DNA of 64,000 nucleotides from Fistulifera solaris (GCA_030295235.1 AP026162.1:310001-374000); one strand, 5' to 3'. Shown: positions 1-11,765, counted from the first letter of the stretch. Notes: a model not told the origin generated them from the letters alone. Made by a program: numbers and translations.

Positions 1-1700
1 CGGAACCCTTTGTTGTTCAGTTCATGACTACTGTAAACCAACACTCCGTTTGATAGTGAAAATTCATTTGGTGTCGATCCTCAGATTTTCGACGTGAAAA
101 TAAAAAAAACTCTTAACACGTACCTTGTAAATCGTAAATCAGAATCATCATTGTTGCGACCTTAATTACCCGTAATCATAATTATATTCACAGTTGAATG
201 ACAATGGATCAATGGACGGGTGCGAGACGCAAAACGGAACCCTTTGTTGTTCAGTTCATGACTACTGTAAACCAACACTCCGTTTTATAGTGATAATTCA
301 AGGCTTCGATCCTCTGATTTTCGACGTGAAAATAAAAGAAACTCTCAACAAGTTGTTCAGAATCATCATTGTTGCAACATTGTTTACCCGTATTTATCAT
401 ATAAACGCAGTTAAATGACAATGGACGGATGCGAGAGACGTAAACGGAACCCTTTGTTGTTCGGTTCATGACTACTGTACAATCCAGTCTTGGCTGGCGT
501 AAACCAACACTTCGTTTCATAGTGAAAATTCATATGGTGTCGATCCTCGGATTTTCGACGTGAAAATAAAAGAAACTCTCAACAAATAGTTCAGAATCAT
601 CATTGTTGCGACATTACTTACCCGTAATTATAATTATATTTACGGTTGAATGACAATGGACGGCTGCGAGACGCAAAACGGAACCCTTTGTTGTTCAGTT
701 CATGACTACTGTAAACCAACACTCCGTTTGATAGTGAAAATTCATTTGGTGTCGATCCTCAGATTTTCGACGTGAAAATAAAAAAACTCTTAACACGTAC
801 CTTGTAAATCGTAAATCAGAATCATCATTGTTGCGACCTTAATTACCCGTAATCATAATTATATTCACAGTTGAATGACAATGGATCAATGGACGGGTGC
901 GAGACGCAAAACGGAACCCTTTGTTGTTCAGTTCATGACTACTGTAAACCAACACTCCGTTTTATAGTGATAATTCAAGGCTTCGATCCTCTGATTTTCG
1001 ACGTGAAAATAAAAGAAACTCTCAACAAGTTGTTCAGAATCATCATTGTTGCAACTTTGTTTACCCGTATTTATCATATAAACGCAGTTAAATGACAATG
1101 GACGGATGCGAGAGACGCAAAACGGAACCCTTTGTTGTTCGGTTCATGACCACTGTACAATCCAGTCTTGGCTGGCGTAAACCAACACTTCGTTTCATAG
1201 TGAAAATTCATATGGTGTCGATCCTCGGATTTTCGACGTGAAAATAAAAAAAACTTTTGAGTTCAGAATCATGCTAACTTAATTAGCCTTAATTAAAATA
1301 ATATTCGCAATTGAAAGTCAATGGATGGATGCGAGAGACGCAAAACGGAACCCTTTGTTGTTCGGTTCATGACTACTGTACTATCGAGTCTTGGCTGGCG
1401 TAAACCAACACTTTGTTTCATAGTGAAAATTCATTTGGTGTCGATCCTCGGATTTTCGACGTGAAAATAAAAGAAACTCTTAACAAGTAGGTCTAGTTCA
1501 GAATCATCATTGTTCCGACATTACTTACCCGTAATTATAATTATATTCGCGGTTGAATGACAATGGACGGATTGGGCAAGAGGTATTGTCCACCTCTTGG
1601 ATTGGGGAAGGCAAAACGGAACCCTTTGTTGTTCGGTTCATGACTACTGTACTATCGAGTCTTGACTGGCGTAAACCAACATCTTGCGTCATAGTGGAAA
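1..1700. repeat. Tandem satellite, about 210-270 bp units with a 678-bp three-unit higher-order repeat
   Basis: Eight units each begin with CGGAACCCTTTGTTGTTC, at 1, 235, 445, 679, 912, 1123, 1346 and 1616, so unit lengths are 234, 210, 234, 233, 211, 223 and 270 bp. Units 1-3 are repeated as units 4-6 at an offset of 677-678 bp with only a handful of differences up to about 1250, so the three-unit block duplicated recently. Each unit carries a short inverted pair, AAAACGGA near its start and TCCGTTT about 45 bp on, followed by a conserved GATTTTCGACGTGAAAATAAAA segment. The array is cut by the left window edge. Short open frames inside it recur identically in the duplicated block and show no coding character. 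I see no transposase or other protein, and the family is unknown to me. Confidence 0.93.
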
Positions 1701-1897
1701 AATGGCAAAATAGACGCAAACTAGACGCAAACTAGACCTAGATGAATGCGATTGCACGAACAATGCGACGGCCTTGACTTTGACCTTGACCATGTCATGA
1801 TCATTATTAAGGGAGCTTGTTCTGGTAGAAAAAGCTCACTTTTTGGGACTCTCACTGTGCGTGCTGATCAGCGCGTACTGCAATTACCGAACAAAAC

Positions 1898-3496
1898 ATG
1901 AGCCAGCCGCCTTCACGCCGCCGAAGCCGTGGACAAGGGCCTTTGCGGCTGTCATGGCCCACAACGCAACAATCACAAACTGCAACGACGTCCTTCGAAA
2001 ACAAAAAACGCACTCGCTCGCTGTGGTCGGATGAGTATGCTCCCACTTCGATCAATGATTTATGCGTTGCTTCGAAAAAGGTCAAGGAAGTGACCGCCTG
2101 GTTGGATCAGTCAATTTCGAAGCTTTTGATTCTCGTGGGAAGTCCAGGGATAGGAAAATCGACAATGATTCATTTACTGTTGAAAGAACGGAGCTGGAAT
2201 GTACTCGAATGGAACGAGTCGTTTTCTTCTTTGTATACCAACGGCTCTTCGAGGAACGATTCGACCCTATCATCCATAGAATATCAGTCACCCGTCGATT
2301 CGTTTCAACAATTTCTCGAGGAAGCTGGTACAGGCTATCATCCGTTATCGATATCTGGTGAAACAGACAGTCGCAGGACGGCTATTCTTCTGGATGATTT
2401 ACCTTACTTGCATACTGCAGAGACTCAAGCACGATTTCGGCGTTTATTTCAGCAACATTTAGAACAATCGAGAATTCCTACAATTCTTATCATGAGTGAT
2501 GTTACGGAAGGAAAATGTCAACACTTGACAGACTATTTAGACAACCGATTCCTTTACAACTCCGGTCTGGTCACTATCATTCACGTCAATCCACCGACGC
2601 GATCACGCTTTGTTTCCAAAGTTGTTCAACGAGTGGCTACCTTAGCTGGGATCAGCATCTCTGTTGACGCAGCCGAAGATATATACGATCGTGTCGAAGG
2701 TGATGCTAGGGCGGCGTTAGCTACATTGCAGTTTGAGTACGTTGGAAGGAAGGAAGGGCAGCGTACTGCAAAATTTCATGGTGGAGATATGCGTGATAAG
2801 AAACTCAATGCATTCCATGCCCTCGGCAAGCTACTCTATGCGAAACGAAAATCCACGTCTGCTAGTCTTTACGAACGTCCTCCTTTGGAGTTTGATCCTG
2901 AACGGGTGGTAGAACAAAGCGATACGGAGTTGTCGAACGTCCTCGCGTTTCTCGAGTTTCACAGTGTTGACTTTTACACCGATATTTCCGATTTCAGTGA
3001 AGCGACTCATTGCTTATCCGATGCGGCGTTATGGTTGAGTCAGTCGCACTTAACAGGGAACTATACGAAACACAGTCCATCCCACGTTTTTCCGGAAGCC
3101 TATGTTACATCGTTGGCTGGCCGCACCGTGGCTTGGACGAACCAGCACCCCGCTGTATCTCGTTTTCGTCAATTCAGTGCCCCGCCTATATATCAGGTCG
3201 CTCGGAAACGTCGAGACAACCAGAATCAATTAAGCCAATGGAGAGATAGTCTTTTGAATCAAGGTGTGATTCACGATCTGGCGAATTCCACTGCCTGGTC
3301 GACCGAAATTGTGCCGTTCGTGCGCAAAATTTTTCCCCAGTCGATGACCAGTTCGTTAGATAGTCTTCAATCGCAGTTCCGTCCTATGGAAAACCATCCG
3401 AATGACGTGCAGGAAGCAAAGGAGGCGGAACTGCGATGGGTAGAGCAACAAAGTATATTTCAAGAGGATGACATTACTGGATTTGATAGCGACTAA
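1898..3496 (+). CDS. RAD17: RAD17-type checkpoint clamp loader (532 aa)
   Basis: Likely the large subunit of the Rad17-RFC complex, which loads the 9-1-1 clamp at damaged DNA in the nucleus and activates the ATR-type checkpoint. After a basic disordered N-terminus the family hallmark appears at residues 42-57: a W-x-D-x-Y-x-P stretch followed by the equivalent of the conserved 'eLAVhkkKv' block. Walker A is GSPGIGKS at 81-88, and a Walker B-like ILLDDLPYL lies near residue 165. The length fits the family core, and the C-terminus is acidic. Single exon with no frame break. The ATG at 1898 is the first in frame. The satellite ends about 200 bp upstream, so the promoter lies in a short unique stretch. 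Rad24 of yeast is the same family; other RFC subunits are less likely because of the divergent arginine-finger region and the N-terminal hallmark. Confidence 0.85.
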   Translation: MSQPPSRRRSRGQGPLRLSWPTTQQSQTATTSFENKKRTRSLWSDEYAPTSINDLCVASKKVKEVTAWLDQSISKLLILVGSPGIGKSTMIHLLLKERSWNVLEWNESFSSLYTNGSSRNDSTLSSIEYQSPVDSFQQFLEEAGTGYHPLSISGETDSRRTAILLDDLPYLHTAETQARFRRLFQQHLEQSRIPTILIMSDVTEGKCQHLTDYLDNRFLYNSGLVTIIHVNPPTRSRFVSKVVQRVATLAGISISVDAAEDIYDRVEGDARAALATLQFEYVGRKEGQRTAKFHGGDMRDKKLNAFHALGKLLYAKRKSTSASLYERPPLEFDPERVVEQSDTELSNVLAFLEFHSVDFYTDISDFSEATHCLSDAALWLSQSHLTGNYTKHSPSHVFPEAYVTSLAGRTVAWTNQHPAVSRFRQFSAPPIYQVARKRRDNQNQLSQWRDSLLNQGVIHDLANSTAWSTEIVPFVRKIFPQSMTSSLDSLQSQFRPMENHPNDVQEAKEAELRWVEQQSIFQEDDITGFDSD

Positions 3497-4217
3497 GATA
3501 ATCTACCTGAAGTGTACACGCAACGAAACCTACAACCTTACCGATTTTTGCAATAGTATCGTTACTGGGCTGCGGATTAATGCCTGACATACCTAGGTCA
3601 ACTGGCGGCGATTATTAAATAAAATAAAAATTGAGAGTTTAGCGTGCTTATGTTTTTCAATGCTTTATTCCTTATAGTTTATTCACTGTACACTGTACTG
3701 CATTTGCGACTTTTACCTATGCTTGGAATTCGTACAGAGTTTAAAATAAATGGTTCTTGATTGAAAAACTAGGTATGAAACTTGATGACAAGCACATCGC
3801 CCTAGTTGTCGAATAGTGTTTCTCCCTCCACCTGGAAGTACGCCAAGAACAGTCTTACTGGTACCGTTACTAGAACGGGGAACAAAAGGGAAGACAAGGG
3901 GAATATAATCACAGTCAGAATTGTACTTTTATTTCTACAGTGTCAGTCTCCAAACTCACGTCAGACGTCAGACTCTTTCCAACCATCAATTGAGTCACGT
4001 TTGGGTACATCGAATACCATAGAAATCATACGGGACTGCCAAGTTGAACTGAGCGTTTGTGACAAGAGTGACAACACACAGGACCTCTCGATTGTTTGAT
4101 GGACATAGACATCAGCAGCAATAACACAGACTCACTTTGTTATAAGCTGCAGTGGTGTTAATTCATTCGCAACATTACAATTGAATAGGATCTGTCGTGT
4201 ATCTTCCAGGAGAAGCC
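3497..4217. other. Intergenic, no gene seen
   Basis: AT-rich spacer between the RAD17 stop codon and the TPR gene, both on the plus strand, so it should hold the RAD17 terminator and the TPR-gene promoter. A 97-codon open frame at 3806-4099 has no recognisable composition or motif and is not called. Confidence 0.6.
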
Positions 4218-5646
4218 ATGGGAAAGAAAGCGAGAACCAACCGAGGAAAGGAAAAGGCGTTGGGTCGACGACTGGACGTGTCGACCTTACCGCCGCCGCC
4301 TGTTCCCGTCGATAGTGAGGTAAGCAAGCCGAATGTTATCGTTTTTATTAGTAATTCTAAGCAAAGACTCATCTTGTTCTTCCTCAATCAAAGCTCGGCT
4401 CGGCGAAACTACTCGATGAACCAAAGACGCCTGGTACCGGTCACAAAGCACTCGACCAGGATGGTTACGACGACGGCGGGGTTGCCGATTTAACTCTCGT
4501 CATCGATCTGGAAGACAGTGCACTTCGTCGCAAACGAGGAGAGACTGCATATTTCTCTGCACTCAAGGCTGACTTGCTTCCTCGTGTGACCACGGGTCAA
4601 ATGGCTTCGTTGACGCGCCGCGATCAGAAAATTCGCTTGGCCAAAATTTTGTTTGGCGACGAAGAGGAGCAAGAGGACGAGAGCCCTTCGGAAGTGTACA
4701 TGGATAAGGTCGATGGACAGGAAGACGCAAAAACCAAGGCTCGTCGACAGGAGCGTCTCAACGCTGCGAAGTATGCCTTGCGATTGAGCACAGTGCTCCG
4801 AGAGCCGGCTTGCTCGAGTTTGAGTCTTTCTGAAATCAGCAAGCGCTACTTGAACTGCTTCGGAAAAGAGGGAGCCGAAGCGGCTTTGCGCTGTGCGGAT
4901 AAGGCGGTCGAAATTGCGTCCGACGGATTCTATGACAGTGATACCATTGCTGTAGAGGTGAGTTTCGAAATACTTTGTTGCGACGTAGTTTCTTTGCGTT
5001 CTTCACAGAGTAACTAACACAATAATTCCAAAAACAGGCTGACGAGGAACCCAAAATCGATCCCAAGTACGAAAAGAACGCAACGAGCCCTGGACTTGCG
5101 AACCCGGCCTCGCTCAAGTTGCAGCCACTCCGCGTTGCGCAGTTGTGTTTGCGATCGGCGTACCTTCACCGCGGAAACGCGCTCCGTGCTCTGGGTCGGG
5201 ATGCCGAAGCGCGTGAGTCCTACTCCAAAGTCTTGCCGATGCTCGAGAAAGAACCCCGTTGTGGTCGTCTTGATTGGGAGCGCATGTCAATTATCGTGAA
5301 CATCGGAAACACTTACAAATCCGAGGGCAACTATGCCAAAGCTGTTGAACAGTATGATAAGGCCGAAAAACTTGGAAAGGACCACTTGGATGCTGAAGAT
5401 GGCAACAAAACGGATGGAATGGGTATTATGTTGGCCGCCATGCGTGCCAGAGCGTTCGCTATGAAGAAGGCTGGTAAGGAAGAGGAAGCCAAGACGAAGT
5501 TGCGCGAGGTTTTGGAACTGCAGATGAAACTCAACGTGGAGCTTGAAAAGAAGAAAAAGGAAGAGGAAGAGGCTGTCAGAAAGGCTCTTGAAGCTCAACG
5601 AAACCCTGTCCATGTGATAGAAGATGATATGGCTGTTGATAGTTAA
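4218..5646 (+). CDS. TPR-repeat protein, three exons (about 424 aa)
   Basis: Exons 4218-4319, 4394-4957 and 5038-5646 splice in frame at GTAAGC...AAG and GTGAGT...CAG; the second intron has a CTAAC branch-like site. The start is the ATG in the strong context GCCATGG; an in-frame ATG at 4197 is the alternative. The protein has a basic N-terminus ([13 protein letters not shown]), an acidic middle, and in its C-terminal half at least two TPR-like helical pairs (around '[22 protein letters not shown]' and '[20 protein letters not shown]'). A long Lys/Glu coiled-coil helix follows near the end. TPR proteins act as docking scaffolds, often for chaperones, but nothing here names a partner. Neither the N-terminus nor the domain order matches a family I know. 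It is convergent with the P450 gene, with 174 bp between stops. Confidence 0.8.
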
Positions 5647-5820
5647 GAGTTGCATTTGCCAACGATCGACGATTTCGCCTTAATAAATGAAAGTCTACAA
5701 GTGTTATGTACTTGGCGTTCTAGGCATACCTTTCAATGAAACTTGCTGCAGAGAGAGAATTGACTTTGCTTTAATTTAGCGTTGTTGTAGGCTGTAGGTC
5801 TACCTGAGTCTCAATTGAAT

Positions 5821-7458
5821 CTACCAAGAATGCGCCTTGTCTCGCGGATGCGCCACGAGCGACACACCACCCCGCGGTAAGACGGTGAAACCTACTTGCA
5901 TATCTTTCGTTTCTCCTGGTTCCCCTGATGGAATTTGAAAATCAAAGGCATTTAGCAGATGCGCTAGAAAGATTCGTAGCATTATGTGGGCCAGTGGCTG
6001 ACCAACACAGTTTCGCGGCCCGTGCGCAAAGGGCATATACGACCCTGGCACCACCTCGTGCCCCTTTTTCAGCCAACGCTCCGGTTTGAATTCGTTCGGA
6101 TTTTCCCAAAACGCATCGTTCCGGTGCAGACCATAGATCCAAACGCACGCGAGCGCACCTGCGGGAAGCGTCACCGATGGACGTCCATCCAATTCAGGTA
6201 ACTCCGTCGGCCGCGTGATCTTTCGCACAATAAATGGCGCAACCGGATACAACCGCATGGATTCCTTCAACACGGCATCCAACCAAGGCATGTTCGAAAC
6301 GTCCGCCCGCGACACATCTTTCGATTCCTTCAGGACCGCTTGTACTTCGGCCGCCACAGTTTGTTGAATCTCCGGGTGTAAACTCAACAAATGAAGCGTC
6401 CACGACAATGTAGCAGCCGACGTGTCTTGTCCCGCAAACAGTAAAGTGATTGCTTCATATATCAAGTTTTCGGAGAATGCTGATCGGTTGTCTTGATATA
6501 TTGGCATTTGACGCAACGCATCGAGCGGCGATCCGGGTTGCGCGACGCGACAGGCTTGGGTGGCAAAATCTCGAATCGGTATCATGGTTTCTTCTTCTTG
6601 TCGGAAAAGCGCCGAACAGGTTCGATAAATCCAGCGCGGTAATAAGAACCAGAGCGAACGCGATTGGGCCAGAATAATGAGCCGTATCCGAATCACCGAT
6701 TCCAAGTATGATGACACTAAATTCGATTGTTTTTGGGGAAGTTCGGTGTGTGTAATATAGCGATAAATGAGAGAAATGGTCGATGTTTGCAAAATAGGTA
6801 CAATGTTGCGTGGTTCTGGTTGGGTTTGTTGGAGTGTCTGGACCAGTTTTTGTGCCGCACGATTCACTTGTTGCTCCAGGTGGGTCTCCCAATTTCCGGA
6901 CGTTGTGCGAAACAAAGCGTGTATGACCGCGGCGCGTTTGTTTTTCCAGTCTTGACCATCGGCGGTAAAGACTCCTTGTCCACAAAAGTTTTGAAAGTGA
7001 TTGTAGGCGGGCGCTTTGACAATCCCCGTGGATTCGAGCCACGGCGATGATGTCTTTGGTTGTTTGGCGGGCGAGAGAATCGCCAGGGCGGCCGTGGGAT
7101 GAGCTACATGGACGACTGCCGTCGAAAGACCGTAGACAGTACCGTACATATCATACGGACCTTGAAGGGCTTTCATTCGGGGTAATATATTGGTGATGGT
7201 AGAGGAGGATAGCTTTTTGGGTTGATCTTCGAGTACATTGTAGTTCCAAAATTTGGGTCGCCAGTAGACCGTCGGCAAGCCACATTGCACGAGACGCTCG
7301 TACGTGATTCTTCTCCGTATCCAGCAATAACAAAGTATCGCAGTCAGAAAGAATGTCACTGTACTGAGATAGGGATGTTCATGGCATATTGAATTGATGT
7401 GATGGAGGCAGTCCAGTGTTGACGAATACATCATTCTTATTGTTTCAGCGAATGGCAT
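5821..7458 (-). CDS. Cytochrome P450 monooxygenase (545 aa)
   Basis: Haem-thiolate monooxygenase, probably anchored in the ER membrane. A hydrophobic segment ('LSTVTFFLTAILCYCWI') near the N-terminus is the membrane anchor. The I-helix oxygen-binding motif is AGQDTSA, the K-helix ExxR is ESMRLYP, the PERW motif is FKPERW, and the haem-binding loop is FAHGPRNCVG with the Cys ligand. All key residues are intact in a single exon. I chose the ATG at 7458; the frame stays open upstream to 7545 but without another ATG. The general look is that of a CYP4/CYP97-like clan member, but the substrate cannot be told from sequence. The gene diverges from the sugar-phosphate transporter at 7936. Confidence 0.93.
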   Translation of the reverse strand: MPFAETIRMMYSSTLDCLHHINSICHEHPYLSTVTFFLTAILCYCWIRRRITYERLVQCGLPTVYWRPKFWNYNVLEDQPKKLSSSTITNILPRMKALQGPYDMYGTVYGLSTAVVHVAHPTAALAILSPAKQPKTSSPWLESTGIVKAPAYNHFQNFCGQGVFTADGQDWKNKRAAVIHALFRTTSGNWETHLEQQVNRAAQKLVQTLQQTQPEPRNIVPILQTSTISLIYRYITHTELPQKQSNLVSSYLESVIRIRLIILAQSRSLWFLLPRWIYRTCSALFRQEEETMIPIRDFATQACRVAQPGSPLDALRQMPIYQDNRSAFSENLIYEAITLLFAGQDTSAATLSWTLHLLSLHPEIQQTVAAEVQAVLKESKDVSRADVSNMPWLDAVLKESMRLYPVAPFIVRKITRPTELPELDGRPSVTLPAGALACVWIYGLHRNDAFWENPNEFKPERWLKKGHEVVPGSYMPFAHGPRNCVGQPLAHIMLRIFLAHLLNAFDFQIPSGEPGETKDMQVGFTVLPRGGVSLVAHPRDKAHSW

Positions 7459-7935
7459 TTTGCAGCGCCCAAAAAATTTCAAGCAATTACAAATGCATCT
7501 GACAGTATTTGCAGGCTGCACCCGAGGAATGATGCTACTCGACAAGATTTATGAAAGGTTGGATACAAGTAAATAGTAATGAAGGTTTGTGATGATGCGT
7601 GATGCTCCTCGAAAGCCGACGACAAAAGTAGACGAGAATGGTCAAGAACATCACCTACTTGTACATCATCAATGACGTAAGTAATGTCTTACTGGCAATG
7701 CCGTCTTCAGTGCGCGCTTGCCGCGCGCACCGCGCATCAACTGCAACAAACGCGCGAGCCGCGCGAAAGATACGGCAATGCGCAATGCAAAACAGCTGTT
7801 TGTTGCACCTCGCTCCTCGCTGGGTTGTTCGCCTTCTGTCCAGCGAATCTTCTCTTTCCCTTCTCCGTTTTTCTCCATTCATTTGTTGCTGGATTCTAAT
7901 TCTTCTTCTAACACTGAGTGAAACATCGATTAGCA
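7459..7935. other. Divergent promoter region, P450 / transporter
   Basis: This 477-bp spacer lies between two genes transcribed away from each other, so it must hold both promoters. It contains a GC-rich island rich in CGCG around 7710-7770, then a C/T-rich tract just before the transporter start. No repeat or RNA gene seen. Confidence 0.6.
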
Positions 7936-9638
7936 ATGTCAGAAACCAAACCTTTGATCGGTAAAGATGGAGATGCGGAACATCTCCGCCGCTTGAAAGC
8001 CTACCAGCCGTAAGTGACGAGCAAAACGTGTTAGAGAAATGCTTCTGGCATTGCTTCCAGTCACAAGGTCCTTCGAGTATCTTATCTCACACTCCTTTCC
8101 TTGATCGCGTGCTTGTATGACTTACTCATTTCATCTAGTTGGGCATTCTTGATTACATTCGGTGGCTATTTCATGTCCCATTTCTCGCGAAAATGCTACT
8201 CGACCGTCAAACAACAGTTGCAGAGCGATGCGGGTTATTCGGCCTTGGTGTTATCGGAAATGGACACAATTTTCATGGCCACTTATGCGGCGGGAAACAT
8301 TATTAACGGAAAGTTGGGTGATACCTTCAATCCCACGACCATCTTGGCGATTGGTCTCTTTGGATCCGGTGTTTGTCTGTTGCTCATCAACATTGCCATT
8401 TGGTTTGATTTTGAAGGCTTTTCTCCGGCTTTGGGCAATTTCTTTATTCTCGCTGTTTACTTCTTGTTCGGATTCTTCCAAGCGACTGGTGGGCCTGTCG
8501 GCACGGCCGTCATGGGGAACTGGTTCTGTGACCCCGATTCGGTCAAGAACCGGGGAATGATCTTTGGATTCTGGACTTGTCACCAGTATTTGGGTGATAT
8601 TGCTGCTGGTACGTTAAGAAGCTGGACGGACGAAGAAGTACAGATTGTTTGGGTTTCCTTTTGTGTTGTTACTTGTTAGCACGACGATCTGGCGTATGAC
8701 TTTTTTGCCTCTTACTTTTTGAATTTTCAATCGTAACGTTTTTCTGATTATTTGCTACAGCCCTCTGTACTGCTTGGGTACTCGGTATCGGAATGACTTG
8801 GTGGTATGCTCTATTGATCCCCGCCATTTGCAATTGCTTGTGGGCGTTCTTGACGGCGCAGCTGGTGGCCGATCCGGTGACCATGGGGATTGAAACGCCC
8901 GAGCTACGCATTCGCCTCGCGAAACAGGAAGAAAAACGAAAGGAAATGGCGGAGAAAGGAGAATCGTCGGAAGGCTTGGAAGATGAAGGTCCCAAACCGA
9001 TCTCGTATGTTGCGGCGTTTCAGATTCCCATGGTCGCACAATACGCCATTGCCTTTGGATTCTTCAAGCTAGTCAACTATTGTCTATTCTTCTGGCTTCC
9101 TTATTTCTTGGGCAAACACTTTGACCCTGTCACAGCGAATCTCATTGCTTCTCTATATTCGGTTGGTATGATGCCCGGTGGTATTATTGTTGGTGTTGTT
9201 TCGGACCTTTTTGGTGGACGCCGCGCTGTCGTCATTGGCACTTTCATGTGCTGTTTGATTGTGTTCTTGGCGGTCTTTGCCCAGTGCTCGGAAACTCTCA
9301 CGCCCATTCCGCTGTTGGCAATGCTGGGAGCCATGGGAATTCTGGTAGGAGGTCCCAACAACATTATCACGAGTGCTGTTGCCGCTGACTTGGCGTCTCA
9401 CCCATCGGTCCGTGGCAACAACAAGTCTTTGGGAACGGTTACCGGGTTGATCAACGGAACGGGATCCATTACGGCTTCGATTGGTTTGTTGGCGGTCGGT
9501 CCGTTGCAAGCTGCCTACGGTTGGAGTTCTGTTTGGTATTACCTCATCTTTTGCACTTCTTGCGGTACCCTTCTCATGGGAACCAAGATCTATTCCGAAC
9601 TCTTCCCTGCTGCTTCCGAACGTTCGGTTGCTGTTTAA
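7936..9638 (+). CDS. SLC37-type sugar-phosphate/phosphate antiporter (MFS), three exons (473 aa)
   Basis: Exons 7936-8009, 8139-8608 and 8761-9638, with introns of 129 and 152 bp; phases agree (2 then 1). The spliced protein has about 12 hydrophobic helices with the MFS central loop (acidic/Lys-rich, near residue 250). The first helices read 'WAFLITFGGYFMSHFSRKCYS', which matches the glycerol-3-phosphate/glucose-6-phosphate exchanger group (SLC37/GlpT) with its conserved Arg-Lys after helix 1. 'GNWFCD...NRGMIFGFWTCHQYLGDI' is the SLC37 signature block. It probably exchanges a phosphorylated sugar or glycerol phosphate for inorganic phosphate across an endomembrane. No plastid presequence is visible. 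It is tail-to-tail with NOP2, 73 bp between stops. Confidence 0.88.
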
Positions 9639-9711
9639 ATGGACGAGCTCCAGATTGTGACGACCCCAGAGACGATAGTAGTTCGCGAAGTGCCACGAAG
9701 TGATTATACAA

Positions 9712-11618
9712 CTAATTACTCAAATCATAGTTGTTCAATTTGATATATTTAAGTACTTTGGTTAGCGCTCTTGAGACGACGAGGCTTGCTAATTTTGGCA
9801 CTGTTTGAGTTCTGCTTCCTCTTTTTGTTGGTCGCGATGGGGGTACTGACACTTTTTGTCCTTTGCTGGTTCTCTTTCTTCTTTCTGGTTCTTTCGCTTG
9901 CCGTTCTTTTTCGCCTTCTTGTCTTTTTACCGACGTCTCGACCTTTTCAACAGGAACGTCAACCTTGTCGCTCTGATTTTCCTGCGAAACCTCACCTTCG
10001 TCATTCTTGTCACCTTCTCCTAGATGCTTATCACTCAGCTTTTGAATCTTTGCCACGAAAAAACCGTCCATGTTGTGTACGTGAGGGTAGAAGCGACGAG
10101 TCTTGGTCATTGTGGGGTGGAAGCGATGCTGCTGGTATCGAGTGAATCCGGGCACACCGAAATCAAGCCCCGCATCCACGATGCGAATATCACGCTTTTT
10201 CAGAGCATACTGAACAACAAGCTCGTTCTCGGCGACGCTGACAGAGCAAGTGGAATAGACCATGACACCGGGGCCAGTTGTCTCGTTCGTGTTCTTGGCA
10301 ACCTTCAATGCATCAATCGCCGACAGTAGGAGCTCTTTCTGCAGATGGGCTGTTTGCTGAATGTCAGCGATTGTACGCTGTACTTTCACGCTAGGATCAC
10401 GACTAATCACACCGAGGCCCGAGCATGGAGCATCGAGCAAAATACGATCAAACCGGTTTTGCTGGAATATTTTTCCAAGCTTCCGACCATCATGAGCACA
10501 GGCAATGGTGTTCTTCACACCAAGACGATGCAAGTTTGCGACAGTAGCCTTTTGCCTATCGGGTTTGAGGTCATTTGCAATCAAGCAGCCCGTATTGCGC
10601 ATAAGCTGGGCCATGTAAGAAGTCTTTCCGCCGGGTGCTGCGCTCATATCGAGCACTCGTTCTTTGGGTTGCGGGCCTAAAGCCATAACTGGACACATTG
10701 AAGCGGCGCTCTGAAGCATATACATACCAGTGAGGTACTCGGGGGTCGCTCCAATGGGAACTGTGCTTTCCACAATTTTCAGGCCCACTTTAGACCATGC
10801 TGCAAGTGGATCAAGTGAAACACCACGTTTGATAAGCGCAGCAGCCAAGTCCTTACGACGAGCTTTCAGAGTATTTGTGCGAATGACGAGAGGTCTTGGC
10901 TTGTCGGAAGCATGAATAAATTCAACAGTTTCGGCTGGGCTAAACATGGTAAGGAAGTATTCAACCAGCTCGGGAAGATAACCATTCAGCTCCGCCAAAA
11001 ATGAAGCAAGGCGATCGACGTACTCCTTTCTCGATCGTCCAGGTTCACGTCGCTTCTTGAAATCGGCCAAGACTTCAAGAATAGAGTTGATGTGAGACTT
11101 AAGCTCAGAGGGAGGCACAACTCTGTCGACATCCTTCCCGATTTCTTCACTCGTCGGTAAGTGATAGATGGCCGTGTGTTGACTAATAGTCCTTCTCATT
11201 TCTTCGTCAGCTTCCTCTTCAATTAAATCTTGTTCTTCATCGACGAGCCTTGACTCTTTCTCAATTTCCAGTTCTTCATCGTCGCTATCTTCTTCCTCCT
11301 CACTTTCCTCCTCCTCCTCATCGTCTTCGTCATCCGAATCTACGAGCGCTTGCTTCTTTGGTTTGATCCAGGCCGCATTTTCATCCGAAAAGAAAGGCAT
11401 CGATGCTTTTCGGTCTTCCTCGTCGCTGTCACTTTCATTTTCACTGCTGCTGTCCTCCGATTCGGATGGTAGTTCCTTTTCTTGCAGATCTTCGTCGTGG
11501 CTCGAGCTTTCTTCGTCTTCATCCGAAGACGGCTCTTTGACTGGTTTCTTCGGCACGGTTTTTCCCTTGTTCTTAGAAAACTTCTTTTCTGCGATGCTGA
11601 TTTATTCCGGGCGGTCAT
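9712..11618 (-). CDS. NOP2: NOP2/NSUN1 rRNA (cytosine-5)-methyltransferase (about 635 aa)
   Basis: Nucleolar enzyme that makes m5C in large-subunit rRNA and is needed for 60S assembly. The N-terminal third is a Ser/Glu/Asp-rich acidic tract, as in other Nop2 proteins. The catalytic domain has the SAM-binding motif DMSAAPGGKTSYMAQL, motif IV APCSGLG (Cys in the PCS site) and motif VI YSTCSV with the catalytic Cys. The C-terminus is Lys/Arg/Glu-rich. Upstream of the open frame no ATG is in phase before a stop. The only good start, ATG at 11618 giving MTARNKSASQK, is one base out of frame, and one extra A in the AAAA run at 11585-11588 (T run on the plus strand) would join it to a lysine-rich stretch typical of the family. 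If not an assembly error, the first in-frame ATG would be internal. Confidence 0.9.
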
Positions 11619-11765
11619 GTTGAACGAAGTTATGAAGTAATAATGATGTTATCTTCGAGAAACAAGCAAAAGAAAACGGGAGGAGATGATGGAAAAAGGC
11701 AACGAAACTTTTGGTTGGCGTCTGCGAGCTAGATGTATACGGTGAGACAGACAGGCGCGCGCGAT

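Noticed and set aside
194-1095. Identical 74-codon open frames at 194-418 and 871-1095
   Set aside because: Both are in the satellite at the same place of the duplicated 678-bp block and have no coding features.
3806-4099. 97-codon open frame between RAD17 and the TPR gene
   Set aside because: Random-looking composition, no motif, AT-rich spacer.
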